Source: Hanleya hanleyi (Eukaryota; Mollusca; Polyplacophora; Lepidopleurida; Hanleyidae). From it: a stretch of 64,000 nt of DNA. The stretch covers positions 1 through 64,000 of the forward strand of contig JAVTVY010020343.1 of assembly GCA_036873755.1 (NCBI GenBank), given 5' to 3'. Each line of letters opens with the position of its first letter. Position 1 is the first letter of the stretch. Made by a program: the position numbers and the translations under genes. Shown piece after piece: positions 37,373-49,890 of the stretch. Below the pieces are notes generated by a model, which was given only the letters and a program-made list of their open reading frames with translations, was not told the origin of the DNA and did no database searches.

Positions 37373-38640
37373 TTTTAACCCTAACAGATCTGGGTGATTT
37401 GGAGGTTGTCCCCGCCTGAGGATGGAGGGTGGGAGAATTTCAACGCCCCATCTATCTTCGTTATATCTTGGGTAGAGGGCTGAAACTATTTTATAGTTTA
37501 TTTGAAAATATTTGAGTCAAACTCTATGATGAAATGCTAAACAATTCAAGATGGTCGTCATCATGACGTCACAGTGACGTCATCTTTTCGGAAGTCATTT
37601 TTCGCTTCTTCTTTTTTTGGACTGATTTTTTTAATTTCCCGATATTTTATATCAAAAACTAATTCATATGATAGAGAATAATTAGTTTTGGCGAAATAAA
37701 TTACTTTTATGCTCTTTTAGGTGATATAGCTCTCTTCTTCTCTTCGTACTCACCCGTATAAATAGTTTTAATACCCCGTATGCTTAGGAGATGAAAGCAC
37801 GTACACTATATATGAAACAGTCTCTTTGAATACGTCACAATGACGTAATCAAATTCACATTCACATTCACAAATTCGCATCTGAATTTTTGGGCCGAATT
37901 TTCCAATCAGATTTTTCCAATTTGAGTTCATGCAATTTTCCCGCAAAAAAATATTGTGTCGTGATGCCATGCGGTCGGGTTAACCCTGCAAGGCCGTTTT
38001 TGGGGGGGGGGGGGACATCGGGGCCTTCGTACCAAACTTTCTATCCTCTATCCGGAACGATAAATACTTGAGAGCTGACACTCCGTAGCTTTGTAGCTTA
38101 TCATATTGGGGTCTTTTTGAGTCTATGTGCAGAGAATAATGGTTAAATTCAAAATGGAAGCCATGTGGGTTTTCTTAAAAACGTTTGCTTTACTGCATGG
38201 AAAAGTGGACAAACTATTTGATTTACTAATTTATCATGCAGTGTTTGCGAAGAAATGAAACACAAAAATGCCTTTTTTAATAATGACGTCACTGTGACGT
38301 CATCACACAGTATTCACCCCCTAGCTCAAGGAGTACGAAAAATATTGGCTAAAATAGATTTAAAACTACTTTCAGGGAAGATGACTTCACCGTCAAGTTT
38401 CACCCCCTAACGGAAATGGTTAAACATATCGGTATTCAGGATAATTGGGGTAGCGAAGAGCGGAAGGAATGGGGGGAGGGAATTGGGGGGGGAGCAGTAT
38501 ACTAAACAAGTCATCGTTAATGATTTCGTTCTAAAAAGCTAAATATTTCTTGCAGAAATTGTCGTTTCGCACAGGCTAGGAAGATATGATATAAGGAGGC
38601 GGGGGGGGGGGGGCGGCTGGGGAAGACGGCCTTCCTACCC
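37373..38640. repeat. TTAA-bounded repeat(s) with paired CRE palindromes and G-runs
   Basis: TTAACCCTAACAGATCTGGG at about 37376 resembles, in inverted orientation, the right end of the MITE at 43774-44291. TTAACCCTGCAAGGCC at about 37979 resembles that MITE's left end. Positions 38085-38180 match 43850-43960 (AAATTCAAAATGG). Two TGACGTCA-N3-TGACGTCA dyads occur (37564-37582 and 38284-38302), plus a diverged one near 37831-37848. Long G-runs lie near 38002 and 38600. This is probably one or two decayed relatives of the 43.8-kb MITE. Confidence 0.5.
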
Positions 38641-39140
38641 GGCAGAGATTGACACCAAATGCTCAAGTGACTTGGTCATTACGGTTAATTAGCAGTTCTG
38701 ATGTTTCAGTATGTAAAATTAATCTGAGAACAAGCAGATTCGGATTCAACACCCTCGGATTAACCTGAAACAAGCACATTGCAATACAAAATGCCGCAAC
38801 TTCTGTACCTACAGTGTCTTTTTCAAAATTAGAATTGTGTTAGTTTGCCTCCATCTTATTATGCAGGCCTACGTGGATTACTTTGATAGCGAAATATGTT
38901 GTTGTATATAAAGTGTACATCAGTTCAACAAAAACACTGTTGACTGTGATAGAAAGAAACTGACGAATAATACGTCAAATATATTTGGAAAATAGAACTA
39001 AGTAATAGGAACATTAAAATATATGTAACAAAAATTTTGCCTCAAAATATAATGTCCACCTTGGCGTCATTAATCCTCAAATGATCCGTGAAAAAATTAG
39101 CATGGAAAATATGATAATGTACCATAATAAAAAAATAATG

Positions 39141-39201
39141 TGACGCGGATGGGATTCGAACCCACGACTGACTGGAACCCGGTCATCCATATTACCGCGC
39201 C
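39141..39201 (-). tRNA. tRNA-like remnant lacking a D-arm
   Basis: On the minus strand, GGCGCGG and CCGCGTC form a 7-bp acceptor-like stem (one G-U pair) followed by a discriminator A. GTGGGTTCGAATCCCAT makes a canonical T-arm with the B-box. Only 29 nt separate the acceptor strand from the T-arm, which is too short for both a D-arm and a normal anticodon arm. The candidate anticodon loop lacks U33. I read it as a tRNA-derived repeat or pseudogene rather than a working tRNA. Confidence 0.4.
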
Positions 39202-39294
39202 TCTTTTCCCTGCACTACTTGGGACAGCTGCCGAGCCACTGAAAATTTGTCACCTTTATACCGTGACCTAGTTTGTCTGATAATACGATGGACA

Positions 39295-39540
39295 GCACGT
39301 CATGGGGGACAACTAATATTGCCACTGTTGTAATAAGAGAGGTTGTCCCCCATGAATAGTTGTCCGGGTGCAAATATAATATATAATGCATTACAACATG
39401 TACAAGAGTAATATGTATCGAGTGGACAACTGGTGCCTGAAACTGGGTGTCCCCCGGAGGGGACACCCAGTTTCAGTCAGGACAACCACTGCCAGGTACA
39501 GGTTGTCCTTCGGACAACCAATACTGCGGGACAACCATTA
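39295..39540. repeat. TTGTCC/GGACAA cluster, right, with perfect hairpin
   Basis: Several TTGTCC and GGACAA words occur here, echoing the cluster at 37075-37330. Inside it, 39437-39454 (CTGAAACTGGGTGTCCCC) and 39459-39476 are perfect 18-bp inverted copies around a 4-base CGGA loop. Confidence 0.65.
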
Positions 39541-39544
39541 TTGC

Positions 39545-40545
39545 TAAACCGGCACCTAATTGGCCTATACATACCTCCCAAGTCAAAACAATTTTCAATT
39601 CTACAGAAAGGCAGTTCATACCATGTTAGGGCGACAAATGCCAGGGAAGGGTTGTACCTATCCCTTCCATAGCATATCATGCATGGCAGATATCTACTGG
39701 ATATACTAGTGAAATATATGAGATCTAGTAGGCTAAATCGCTCGTGTAAGAGATCTATTAGATCGATTAGAGGTTATTAGGGAAGACACCGATAGTATAG
39801 GCCTATAAGCAAGAGGATGCAATAAGATTCGAAAGATCAGGATGTTGATCTAGTAGACTAAATTTATATCCAATAGGCTATGTAAGATAGGATCCACGGT
39901 TGACTGAAAATTATTTCCACTGCCTGACAGAGTTCACTGCATTCACCCATTGGATAAATGAGTCTGAATGCAGTGTTTAACTAAATGGTATGTATCTATT
40001 AAAAGACGTATAGATGGGATTTAATTGGACCCAATACAGAGTATATCGGCAATAAGTTCTCTTAGCTACGAAGATCACTTCCACGAGGGAACGTAGGATA
40101 ATATATGCTGGGCTAACTATTGTATTGGGTACGTATTATATACGACCCCTGGGCAGGCGTAAGATTATGAGTGCTGAGATTTATACTGGATCACGTGAGA
40201 CCCTATCTGAGGAGTAGTTAGTCGGGTGGGAAACGTAAGATCAGATTTACTATAAGTAATATCGTACGTATCTTGTCATACAAGGCAGTGGAGCCAGCAT
40301 ATAACATAAACCATATCTGTGTGTCCTCATTTAAATATTAATGACTTTTAATGGACTGACCATATCACACCAAAAAATAACTCTCTGTAAACTCGTATAG
40401 GTCTATCACCATGGCTACACACACATGTACGTAATATTAGGATATATCACATGAGAGTCGAGTAGATTTAATCCATTAAATCCTTCATAATCAGTCTTCG
40501 CTTCACTTGCAAGACTAATTTCGTGAAATAGAACAAGTCGTTTTA
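39545..40545. other. Intergenic, no gene recognised
   Basis: The stretch contains recurring AGATCTA/TAGTAGGCTA words (39700-39900). No gene or bounded element is supported. Confidence 0.45.
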
Positions 40546-40552
40546 TTATGCC

Positions 40553-41468
40553 CCTAGCGATCGCTTTGTCCGTCTGTCGTAGCGTCCGTCCGTGCGTCCG
40601 TCTGCCCATCCATCCGTCCGTCTGTCCGTCCGAATTTCTTGTCCGCGCAATATCTCGGTTAATATTTGATGGACAGGATTGAAACTTGCATGAAATGTGG
40701 CCAGTGTCTCGTAGTTGTGCAACGTAGAGTTTTTCCCGAGTTTCGGTTATATTTTCAAGAGTTATGGCCCTTTGTTCTAGAAATCTTTGTGAATTGGGAC
40801 TTGTCGGGGCTGGATCTCGGTTAATATTGCATGGACAATTATGAAATTTGCATGATATGTGGTCAGTGCCCTGTAGCTGTGCACCGTGAAATTTCTCCGC
40901 ATTTCGCATATATTTGCAAGAGTTATGGCCCTTCGTTCTTGAAATCTTTGTGAATTGGGACTTGTCCGGACTGGATTTCGGTTGATATTGTATGGACAAG
41001 TATGAAATTTGCATGATATATGGCCAGTGCCCCATACTTGTGCAGCCTAAAGTTTCTCTGCGTTTTGCTTATATTTTCAAGAGTTATGGCCCTTGGTTCC
41101 TGAAATCTTCGTGAATTGGGGCTTGTCCGGGCTGGATCTTGGTTAATATTGTATGGACAATTATGAAATTTGCATGATATGTGGCCAGTGCCGTGTAGTT
41201 GTGCAGCGTGAAGTTTCTCCGCGTTTCGCTTATATTTTCAAGAGTTATGACCGTTTGTTCTTAAAATCTTTGTGAATTGGGACTTGTCCGGGCTGAATCT
41301 CGGTTAATATTGTATGGACAAGCATGAAATTTGCATGATATGAGGCCAGTACCTTGTAGTTGTGCAAAGTAAAGTACTTTGTCCGTCTGGGTTTCTTGTC
41401 CGTGCAATATCAACCAATACAGAACAGAACAATGGCGGGGCAGTGTCGGACTAAAGGGGGGCATACAA
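40553..41468. mobile_element. Repeat element with ~160-bp tandem units and TATGCCCC ends
   Basis: Five units begin near 40648, 40812, 40972, 41132 and 41293. Each carries TCGGTTAATATTG, TATGGACAA, GAAATTTGCATGATAT and TTCAAGAGTTATGGCCCTT. The left flank (TATGCCCCTAG) and the right flank (GGGGGGCATA) look like short terminal inverted repeats. A 206-codon minus-strand frame across the units is a consequence of the repetition. It has no recognisable domain and is not called as a gene. Confidence 0.65.
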
Positions 41469-41469
41469 T

Positions 41470-43737
41470 TAAGCAATCTCTGATTGCTTCTTTACTGCGT
41501 TCAATCTGCATCTTTCTTATATAGTCGCATATTGATCACATTATCTGTATTGTCTTTATCGCACCTGTATCTTTGCCATATTTACTCATTTGTCCCATCT
41601 GAATAGTGTCCATATCTCAATCTTTGTCTCATGTTTGTCACATTTTTACACCTGTATACTTCGCATCTGTTCTACTACTATTACTACTACTATTACTACT
41701 ATTACTACTACTACTATACACATCATTGTCGCATAGATATTCGCCATGTCTACGTCTTTGTAGCACCAGGTATTACTCCTGCGTCCTTGTCACATCATAT
41801 CTACGTCTCGTTATCATATGTGGCATCTGTATCTTTGTTACATCTGTGTTGTATCTCACCTGGTTATACATTGTATTTACATATTTTCTGTGTGTGTCCA
41901 CCAGAAATGAATTTTGGGAAGTTTACTGGAGTTGAGGTCGTATTTCTTTCGCACTGTATTTAATGTATGACAAAGGCGCTATCGTACACCCCAGTTTATT
42001 CACATTGTAGATATATCTACACCTATAACCGTATACATTTCCAGACCTTTATTGTTAGTTTCGTCGTATATTTGAGCTGTTAAATAGCTTCCCGAGGCAC
42101 TTGTTGTCAAACAAACCCCATTATTGTGACCTGTGTATTTTGTCCGTCCACACGGAAATCCGCTAGCTCCAGCCATTTTTTTACCTGTTCAAACTTAGCT
42201 GTCTTTGTGAGGGTAATTAAAGCATATGCTGATAACAAGGCATTTCTGTTAAGTTTACTTGTTCAAATTCAAACATTTTATTCTCACGATGGTGTTGGTC
42301 CGTCTCAGGCATTCAGCAAAGTCTGTAGAACACGTCCCGGACAAATTAGGTGATTATGCTAGCTTGAAATGTTTGGTCTAGTTGATCCTCCATAAAACCA
42401 AATCTTTGAATCAACACTGTGACACTCCACACGTGTAGGGGACATAGACTATTATTTATCAGTGTGTTCTGGGAGTTAATTCTGAATTATCGTTGATTTA
42501 AAACAAATTTCCCGTCTGATTGAGAAAGTTTTGTTTCGCCGAAGTGTATCAGTGGATTACCAGACGTTCAAAGGCTTTTGTGCAGAGACTGGGTTGCTAG
42601 CATATATCCGAGGCTGGTCCCTTTCATTATTATCGTAATGGATTTTTGCACTGGTGTAAAGCTGAGATGAAATGTGAAATGCCAGGCGTTATGCAGTGTT
42701 TGGACACACCCAGTTAAGTGAGACACATGTAAGACTAGTGTTTAATCAGTATAGAGCTTAGTGTGATATACGGAGAGTCGTTTTCAGTGCAGACCCTTGA
42801 TGTGGTGAAGCTAATGGATTCAGTCTTAACCCGTATTTACCGGAGTTAACAGCTTTGTGGAACGGTTCGCAAGTTAGCCTGATATACCTGCAAACTTCAC
42901 ACAACCCGCACCACTTTATGAATATATCACCTGTATGAGAAACGATTACTGGTCTGCGCGTGAGTACACATTTTATTCATATTTTCTCTAACGTTGAACA
43001 TCTTTGAAGGCAGTCTTTGACCGTTCTGTTCTTTTGGGTGACGTGAAAGTCTCACAAGATTACTCAATACCGGTATAGGATTAATCTTACTCTAGATCCC
43101 GGGGTCTCTGAGCATCCATTATCATGTGATTTTAAAGCAAAACAGGTATGTATTGGTAAAAGAGGTATTCTCGAAAGAAAAAAACCATAGTTTTCAACGT
43201 CGGTAATTGGAAAGATCTTTCGTGTGATAGTTCGTTTCAGGTGGGCTTTTCTTGGGCTGGAACTGTAGATCGCTTGACACAATAGTATCCTAAAGCCTAA
43301 TCGAATTTGTAAGGTAGGCTATGTGAGGTAGGCTATGTAAGGTAGGCTATCGTAGCTCAGGTATAGTTGAAGACGAATTTCATTTCTTACTTTGTTGTCC
43401 ATTGTACTCTGTTCTGGGGAAACAGTATTTCACATGTAAGAACCATTACTGGTCGTGCTAGTTTATAAATGTTAAAAACACTGGTGTTTATATTTATATG
43501 ACATTCTGTACAGGTACACTTATCAGAAATGACATTAATTGCGTATTTGTGAGGATATGTGGGGATTCAATCAATACTTTAAGCTAATTGTTTAATCAAT
43601 TTAGCCATATTATGCTGAGGTAGTATAGGGTTCAATTCAGTCTGTTGAGCCAGTCGTGTTATTCAAAGTCATTTAATTTGTATGTATTGTAACTGTTAAT
43701 TGGGAGAGGAGCCCTAAAACACCCTTTACACACATAG
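41470..43737. other. Intergenic with a TAC/TAT microsatellite
   Basis: Positions 41672-41717 are an interrupted (TAC/TAT)n trinucleotide run. A 14-bp GTAGGCTATGTAAG-type tandem triplet lies at about 43311-43352. No gene is recognised. Confidence 0.6.
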
Positions 43738-43769
43738 TTATCATGACGAACTCCATCAGCTGTCTAATC
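43738..43769 (+). repeat. Outlying degenerate unit of the 46-bp minisatellite
   Basis: The sequence ATGACGAACTCCATCAGCTG followed by TCTAATC matches a unit of the main array (GATGACAAACTCCATCAGCTG, TCTGAC). It is separated from the rest of the array by the MITE at 43774-44291. Confidence 0.7.
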
Positions 43770-43773
43770 TTAA

Positions 43774-44291
43774 CCCTACCTGGCCTGTGGGGAGGGGGAA
43801 AGTGCTCCCCTAATGAACTTTTCTCTGCTGCTTCGAAACGACAAAACTGGTGACTTTCAAGCTTATCTTATTGGGATCATTTTGGGCCTATTTTCATATA
43901 CCCCCGAGCAGAGGATCATGCGTAAATTCAAAATGGCGGCCGGGTGGTATCCGCGATAGTCGTGTTTTTCAATCTTTTCGCTCCATTTCTTCACATTTTC
44001 CCTGTCAAAAAGGCCTTGAAAGTATTTTATTTATGCAATACTAATTATTCTATATTTTATTTGATTTTTTTCGAGAGAAAAATCGGAAAAATGAAAATTT
44101 CGAAAAATCGACCTCAAAAAGGCCGAAAAATGGCTTCCGAGAAGATTACATTTCCTGGTAGAGCTTGCACCAAAGATACTGTGTGGTAAGTTTCAGTGCT
44201 CTAGCCTTAGTGATAGAGAAAATATATTGGGGGCATTTTCCGCCTCCTCCCCAGGCTGCGATACACCCCAAATCGCCCAGGCCAGATAGGG
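43774..44291. mobile_element. MITE with TTAA target site (piggyBac-like), 518 bp
   Basis: The element starts CCCTACCTGGCC and ends GGCCAGATAGGG, giving 12-bp inverted ends with one mismatch. TTAA flanks both sides (43770-43773 and 44292-44295). A TTAA target together with a CCCT start is the pattern of piggyBac-type elements; Kolobok also uses TTAA. There is no coding capacity. It inserted into the left edge of the 46-bp minisatellite. Confidence 0.7.
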
Positions 44292-44295
44292 TTAA

Positions 44296-46625
44296 ATAAT
44301 AACGGAGGCTTTAATGTCAACCACCATGGGCTGTCTCATCGTTGATAATAACCGGGGTTTCAATGTCAAACATGGGTTGATGACAAACTCCATCATTTGT
44401 CTGACTGATGATTCGAGGGGATTCGATGACAAAATCCATCAGATATCTGACTGATGATGTGAGGGGATTCGATGACAAACTCCATCAGCTGTCTGACTGA
44501 TGATGTGAGGGAATTTGATGACAAACTTCATCAATTAACATATGATGTGAGAGGATTCGATGACAAGCTCCATCATTTGCCTGACGGATGATGTGAGGTG
44601 ATTCGATGATAACCTCAAGCATTTGTCTGACGGATGATGTGAGGGGATTCGATGACAAACTCCAGCATTTGTCTGACTGATCATGTGAGAGGATTCGATG
44701 ACAAAATTCATCATTTGTCTGACAGATGATGTCAGGGGATTCGATGACAAAATCCATCAGATATCTTACTGATGATGTGAGGGGATTCGATGACAAACTC
44801 CATCAGCTGTCTGACTGATGATGTGAGAGGATTCGATGACAAACTCCATCATTTGTTTGACTGATGATGTGAGGGGATTCGATGACAAGCTCCATCAGTT
44901 GTCTGACTGATGATGTGAGGTGATTCAATGACAAAATCCATCATTTGTCTGACAGATGATGTAAGGGGATTCGATGACAAACTCCATCAGCTGTCTGACA
45001 GATGATGTGAGGTGATTCGATGACAAAATCCATCATTTGTCTTACAGATGATGTGAGGGGATTCGATGACAAACTCCATCAGCTGTCTGACAGATGATGT
45101 GAGGTGATTCGATGACAAACTCCATCATTTGTCTGACAGATGATGTGAGGGGATTCGATGACAAGCTCCATCATTTGTCTGACAGATGATGTGAGGTGAT
45201 TCGATGACAAACTCCATCATTTGTCTGACTGATGATGTGAGGTGATTCGATGACAAGCTCCATCATTTGTCTGACTGATGATGTGAGGTGATTCGATGAT
45301 AACCTCAAGCATTTGTCTGACTGATAATGTTAGGTGATTCGATGACAACCTCCATCATTTGTCTGACTGATGATGTGAGGTGATTCGATGACAAGCTTCA
45401 TCATTTGTCTGACTGATGATGTGAGAGGATTCGATGACAAGCTCCATCACTTGTCTGACTGATGATGTGAGTTGATTCGATGACAAGCTCCATCATTTGT
45501 CTGACTGATGATGTGAGGGGATTCGATGACAAGCTCCATCATTTGTCTGACTGATGATGTGAGGGGATTCGATGACAAGCTCCATCATTTGTCTGACTGA
45601 TGATGTGAGGGGATTCGATGACAAGCTCCAGCATTTGTCTGACTGATCATGCGAGAGGATTCGATGACAAAATTCATCATTTGTCTGACAGATGATGTGA
45701 GGGGATTCGATGACAAAATCCATCAGATATCTTACTGATGATGTGAGGGGATTCGATGACAAACTCCATCAGCTGTCTGACTGATGATGTGAGGGAATTT
45801 GATGACAAACTCCATCAATTAACAAATGATGTGAGAGGATTCGATGACAAACTCCATCATTTGTCTGGCTGATGATGTGAGGGGATTCGATGACAAGCTC
45901 CATCATTTGTCTGACTGATGATGTGAGGTGATTCGATGACAAAATCCATCATTTGTCTGACAGATGATGTGAGGGGATTCGATGACAAACTCCACCAGCT
46001 GTCTGACAGATGATGTGAGGGGATTCGATGACAAACTCCATCATTTGTCTGACTGATGATGTGAGGGTATTCGATGACAAAATCCATCAGATATCTGACT
46101 GATGATGTGAGGGGATTCGATGACAAACTCTATCAGCTGTCTGACTGATGATGTGAGGGAATTTGATGACAAACTCTATCAATTAACAAATGATGTGAGA
46201 GGATTCGATGACAAACTCCATCATTTGTCTGACTGATGATGTGAGGGGATTCGATGGCAAACTCCACCAGATGTCTGACTGATGATGCGAGGTGATTCGA
46301 TGATAACTTCAAGCATTTGTCTGACTGATTATGTGAGGGGATTCGATGACAAACTCCAGCATTTGTCTGACTGATGATGTGAGGTGATTCGATGATAACC
46401 TCAAGCATTTATTTGACTGATGATGTGAGGGGATTCGATGACAAACTCCATCATTTGTCTGACTGATTATGTGAAGGGATTCGATGACAAATTCCGTCAG
46501 TTATCTGACACCTGATGTGAGGGGAATTGATGACAAACTCCATCAGTTGTCTGACTGATGATATGAGGGGATTTGATGACAAACTCCGTCAGTTGACGGA
46601 TTGTGTATGCGAGAGGATTTGATGA
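44296..46625 (+). repeat. 46-bp minisatellite (~48 units)
   Basis: The unit carries GATTCGATGACAAACTCCAT then CATTTGTCTGACTGATGATG. Alternatives at fixed positions include CATCAGCTG, CATCAGATATC and AAGCATTTG. The unit length is not divisible by three, so apparent ORFs repeat every 46 codons by rotating through three frames. They are not protein repeats. Higher-order structure is present: a variant with GGGAATTTGATGACAAACT followed by CAATTAACA recurs near 44510, 45790 and 46150. The AAGCATTTG variant recurs near 44608, 45298, 46290 and 46391. The edges (44296-44390 and 46490-46625) are more diverged. Confidence 0.95.
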
Positions 46626-49600
46626 CAAACTGCATCCGAGTTGCCGACTATCGACTAAATGTTATTAGACATCTTAATAGCAGCGTTGCATATTTAAATA
46701 TGCCTGTGCATTTGCAACTTAAACTGGAAAAGCATTATTGCAAAAAGAACGGCTCAAACGTATCAACACACGGTTGCACTCATATTGCACTCATACGTCA
46801 TTGACATTCCCTAATGGAGTCAGTAATGTATGCCATATAATTCTTGTCAAGGAGAAGTTACGATGAGTCCTAGCGGATGGACTACTGAATGTAGGATGAT
46901 TTACTGATATATCTAGTACGGTCTTGCTGATCAAATATCGTGAATGACCATGATAGCCATCAGCCAATAGGTTTATTGATGGTCGGCATGCGGGAGCTGG
47001 TGTCAGTCTAATTTAGGCGCGCAGTAATAAAACAGGTGAATTAAATCGCCATGAATACTATCTTATTATCGTATTCATCTATACAAATGTACACATTCAT
47101 CGCGGTCAGCGAACTGAAAGATTTGCATAAACTTGTATACATAATGCTCATTACCTTAACATATCTGCATATTTTACAGACACACATACTCGGGACAAAT
47201 TGAGAGATCACAGGCTGTCTTCTCAATAGATCTGTTTGTATTGAGAAGTGACAATGCTATCATTCAAACAGGGCATGCGGATTTCTCCGTTTGACCTGCA
47301 TTTCTTCTAATGAGGAGAAGGCCAAACAATATACATATTAAGAGGATTAAATCCAAATATGGGGCAGTGGATTACGTGTGGAAAATTTACATCTGGAAAT
47401 TGCACGCGAACAGGTTGTAGAGCCGGCGTGTTCTGGCCTGCTGGGGTGTTTGGATTGACCTGGAGCTAATCCTACCTGATATTATCCCTTGTTTGTTTCC
47501 TTCACGCACCTGCCGTAAATGTACAGGTATATGGTGCAGTGGAAAGCAGTCTTGTTTCACAAGTTTTACTGTTGTTCTTTACTGGTTCAGTATAGGATTC
47601 ATTGGTTGATATTACTAATTATCATTTGTGGAATATACCTTTCGAATGTTGGAGTATGGACGATGTTTACGTAAAGGTAAGATTAATTAGAAATAGTAAA
47701 GTCAACTGTACAAGATGAAATTCTGATATAGTGCAGCAGATCGGCACGTTATTGTGTAAGTTCGGATCTACGCATGTTACTCTATCAATTTTATTTCTTC
47801 TTTTTCTCAGTTCTCATACACATGTATATATAGGGTAAGTATGAACTCGATTAATAAAGCACGTATTTCTTCGGTATATCGTATTAAGAAGTGTATTATA
47901 AAGAAAGCCTATCGAGGTCACAAACGTGATCGGAGTAAATGAATTACGAGCAAATGCGTTATTATTCCCAAGCCGAGGAAATCTTTTTTTTTTATTAATG
48001 TTTATGTTGAGAAACCTGTATTTACTTGTTCGGTCAACTTGAATAGATGTAACTTACCTGTGATATGGCACATGGTGATGTATGCACATCATATGAGTCC
48101 ATGAGTATTAACAGGATCATGTCTGTCCGTTCCTCCGTCCGTTATGTTTCCTTTTCAAATAATACGGCAGTGATGAGGCTTATTCCTATATGTCATGCGG
48201 ATGTGATCATTTGTGGTTTTTTTAAAAATCATCTCTCGGTGGTGAAATGGTGTCACCACATTTGTTTTTATTCGGTCATGTATTTGTTTCGAGTGAACGG
48301 ATCTGTATTCAGGCTCTGGCGGATCAACTACTTTGGAGATAAATGTGTAGAGTGAGATATATTTTTCACTTCTCCGATGCATACAAGAGTTATCTCATGT
48401 ACTTGTTGAAATCTATGACAGATATCACTATGTTATACTGGGACTGACTGGGATCCAACAAGTGCAGTGAGTTATTATAGGCCTACAATCAACTAATACG
48501 TTAAGGATTCGATGCCAATGATATGCCGCCTGAATGTCACAGGTGCACGCGGGCTGGGTGACATGTTCTGAGCGTCTAAAAAATCTGATACTCATAGTCT
48601 GATACGATGGCACACCGTTATCTCTCAGCCCCAAAAGAGCGTTGAGTATATCGACTGCATCTGACATGTCTGAAACATGTGTCTACCCTAGGATTTACGT
48701 CCTAAGTCTATCTTATACTCCATGGCGAAATAAAATGTTACGGTTATGGTCAAAAATTATGGTCACAATGCTGCAGCGAAATGTCATATTTAATGATCTG
48801 AATAGCTGAATCGAGACCACAAATGATAAATTTTACGAAATCGTGGCAACAAAGTAAGATATTGAAAAATAAGTTAATTTTTAGACTGTTTCTGGTGCAA
48901 CCCATTTAAATAAGGTTACTTCATGGGGGTGATAGTTGCAGACGAGCCCATCTGGCTTACAGGTTAGAGCTACTTTCTGTAGCTAGTGGTTCGTGTGCAA
49001 AGTCACAATATTTAAACGTGACCGGAAACGCTAACTTTTTATGTGAATTCATATGAAAAAGAGCAATAAAACTGATTCTGATTCTGATTCTATGATACAA
49101 GAATAATAGTTTGTAAAATTGTAAAACACTTTTTTCCGTATCTTGAAAGTTTTGGATTGAAATAAAACTGACATCAAATAGTTATTTCAGTGTTAACGTA
49201 ATACACATATATGTCCTTAAGGTGCAGATTGTCTTGAAATCACCCGGGTTACAATATAACATCTGCAAGACTATATCCCAGCAATCTTACTGGGAATTGC
49301 CTAAATGGAGTACGGTTTGATGATGGTGGTCGAATCTTACGGTTCACTGCTCACAAAATGATGGATGGAAAAATTAGATGAAATAACTTTGAGCAATTTT
49401 GCGCTAATAAAGTAGTCTCCTGCGTTAAGTATAACAGAACGCACAACGAAATCTGAATTATTGCATGATATTCACTCAATCTCCGTAAACTCAGATATAA
49501 TATCACGAAATATTATATTATATTATTCGATATTTTCCCAATATACCGTCTTGGTTTACCTAGATTGGATATTCATTTTGCTCCAGAAAATGGTTCACAG

Positions 49601-49876
49601 GGAGACAGCCATATGAATTATTTCCTCAAAAAAAAATGTGCCCTTGTCGAAATCGGGACTTGCGACTTTCTGGAAGGCTTCAAATAGAAATAAAATGATG
49701 CGATGAATGGGGGTTGTGTTCACGCCATATTTCTGATACCCCGATGAGTCTCATCTTGTCAAACATGGTCACATCCACCGCGAAGCTGCACTCATTCGGA
49801 GTGAAGGCCGCAGTGGGAACAACCTTGTCGAAAGACCCTATGGAATTATTTCGATCTCTCATTCTCAATGTATATA
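46626..49876. other. Upstream of the RASSF gene, with a possible retroelement tail
   Basis: No gene is recognised. At 49064-49092, AATAAAACTGATTCTGATTC plus a further GATTCT repeat resembles the microsatellite-type 3' tail of a non-LTR element or SINE on the plus strand. Frames of 60-96 codons (for example 48065-48355 + and 48428-48667 -) show no domain. An untranslated first exon and promoter of the RASSF gene may lie in this interval, but I cannot place them. Confidence 0.45.
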
Positions 49877-49890
49877 CCTTCTCGTTGTAG
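49877..49890 (+). promoter_or_regulatory. Probable 3' splice site before the RASSF start codon
   Basis: The pyrimidine-rich CTTCTCGTTGTAG ends in AG exactly at 49889-49890, immediately before the ATG at 49891. This arrangement suggests that the coding exon is preceded by an intron and at least one upstream exon, non-coding or adding a few residues. There is no branch-point evidence. Confidence 0.5.

Noticed and set aside
40415..41035. 206-codon minus-strand ORF
   Set aside because: It lies across the ~160-bp tandem units of a repeat element, has no domain, and its internal similarity follows the DNA repeat.
44485..46408. Repetitive minus-strand ORFs (SSNPLTSSVRQ type)
   Set aside because: The unit is 46 bp, so each apparent 46-codon repeat is three rotated frames of the same DNA. 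There is no protein repeat under selection.
44390..46620. Hammerhead-ribozyme-like CTGATGA in the 46-bp repeat
   Set aside because: The matching GAAA core and flanking stems are missing, so the resemblance is limited to one seven-base word.
49680..49868. 62-codon minus-strand ORF upstream of the RASSF gene
   Set aside because: It reads like ordinary protein sequence but matches no family I recognise. It is short and has no supporting splice or repeat evidence.
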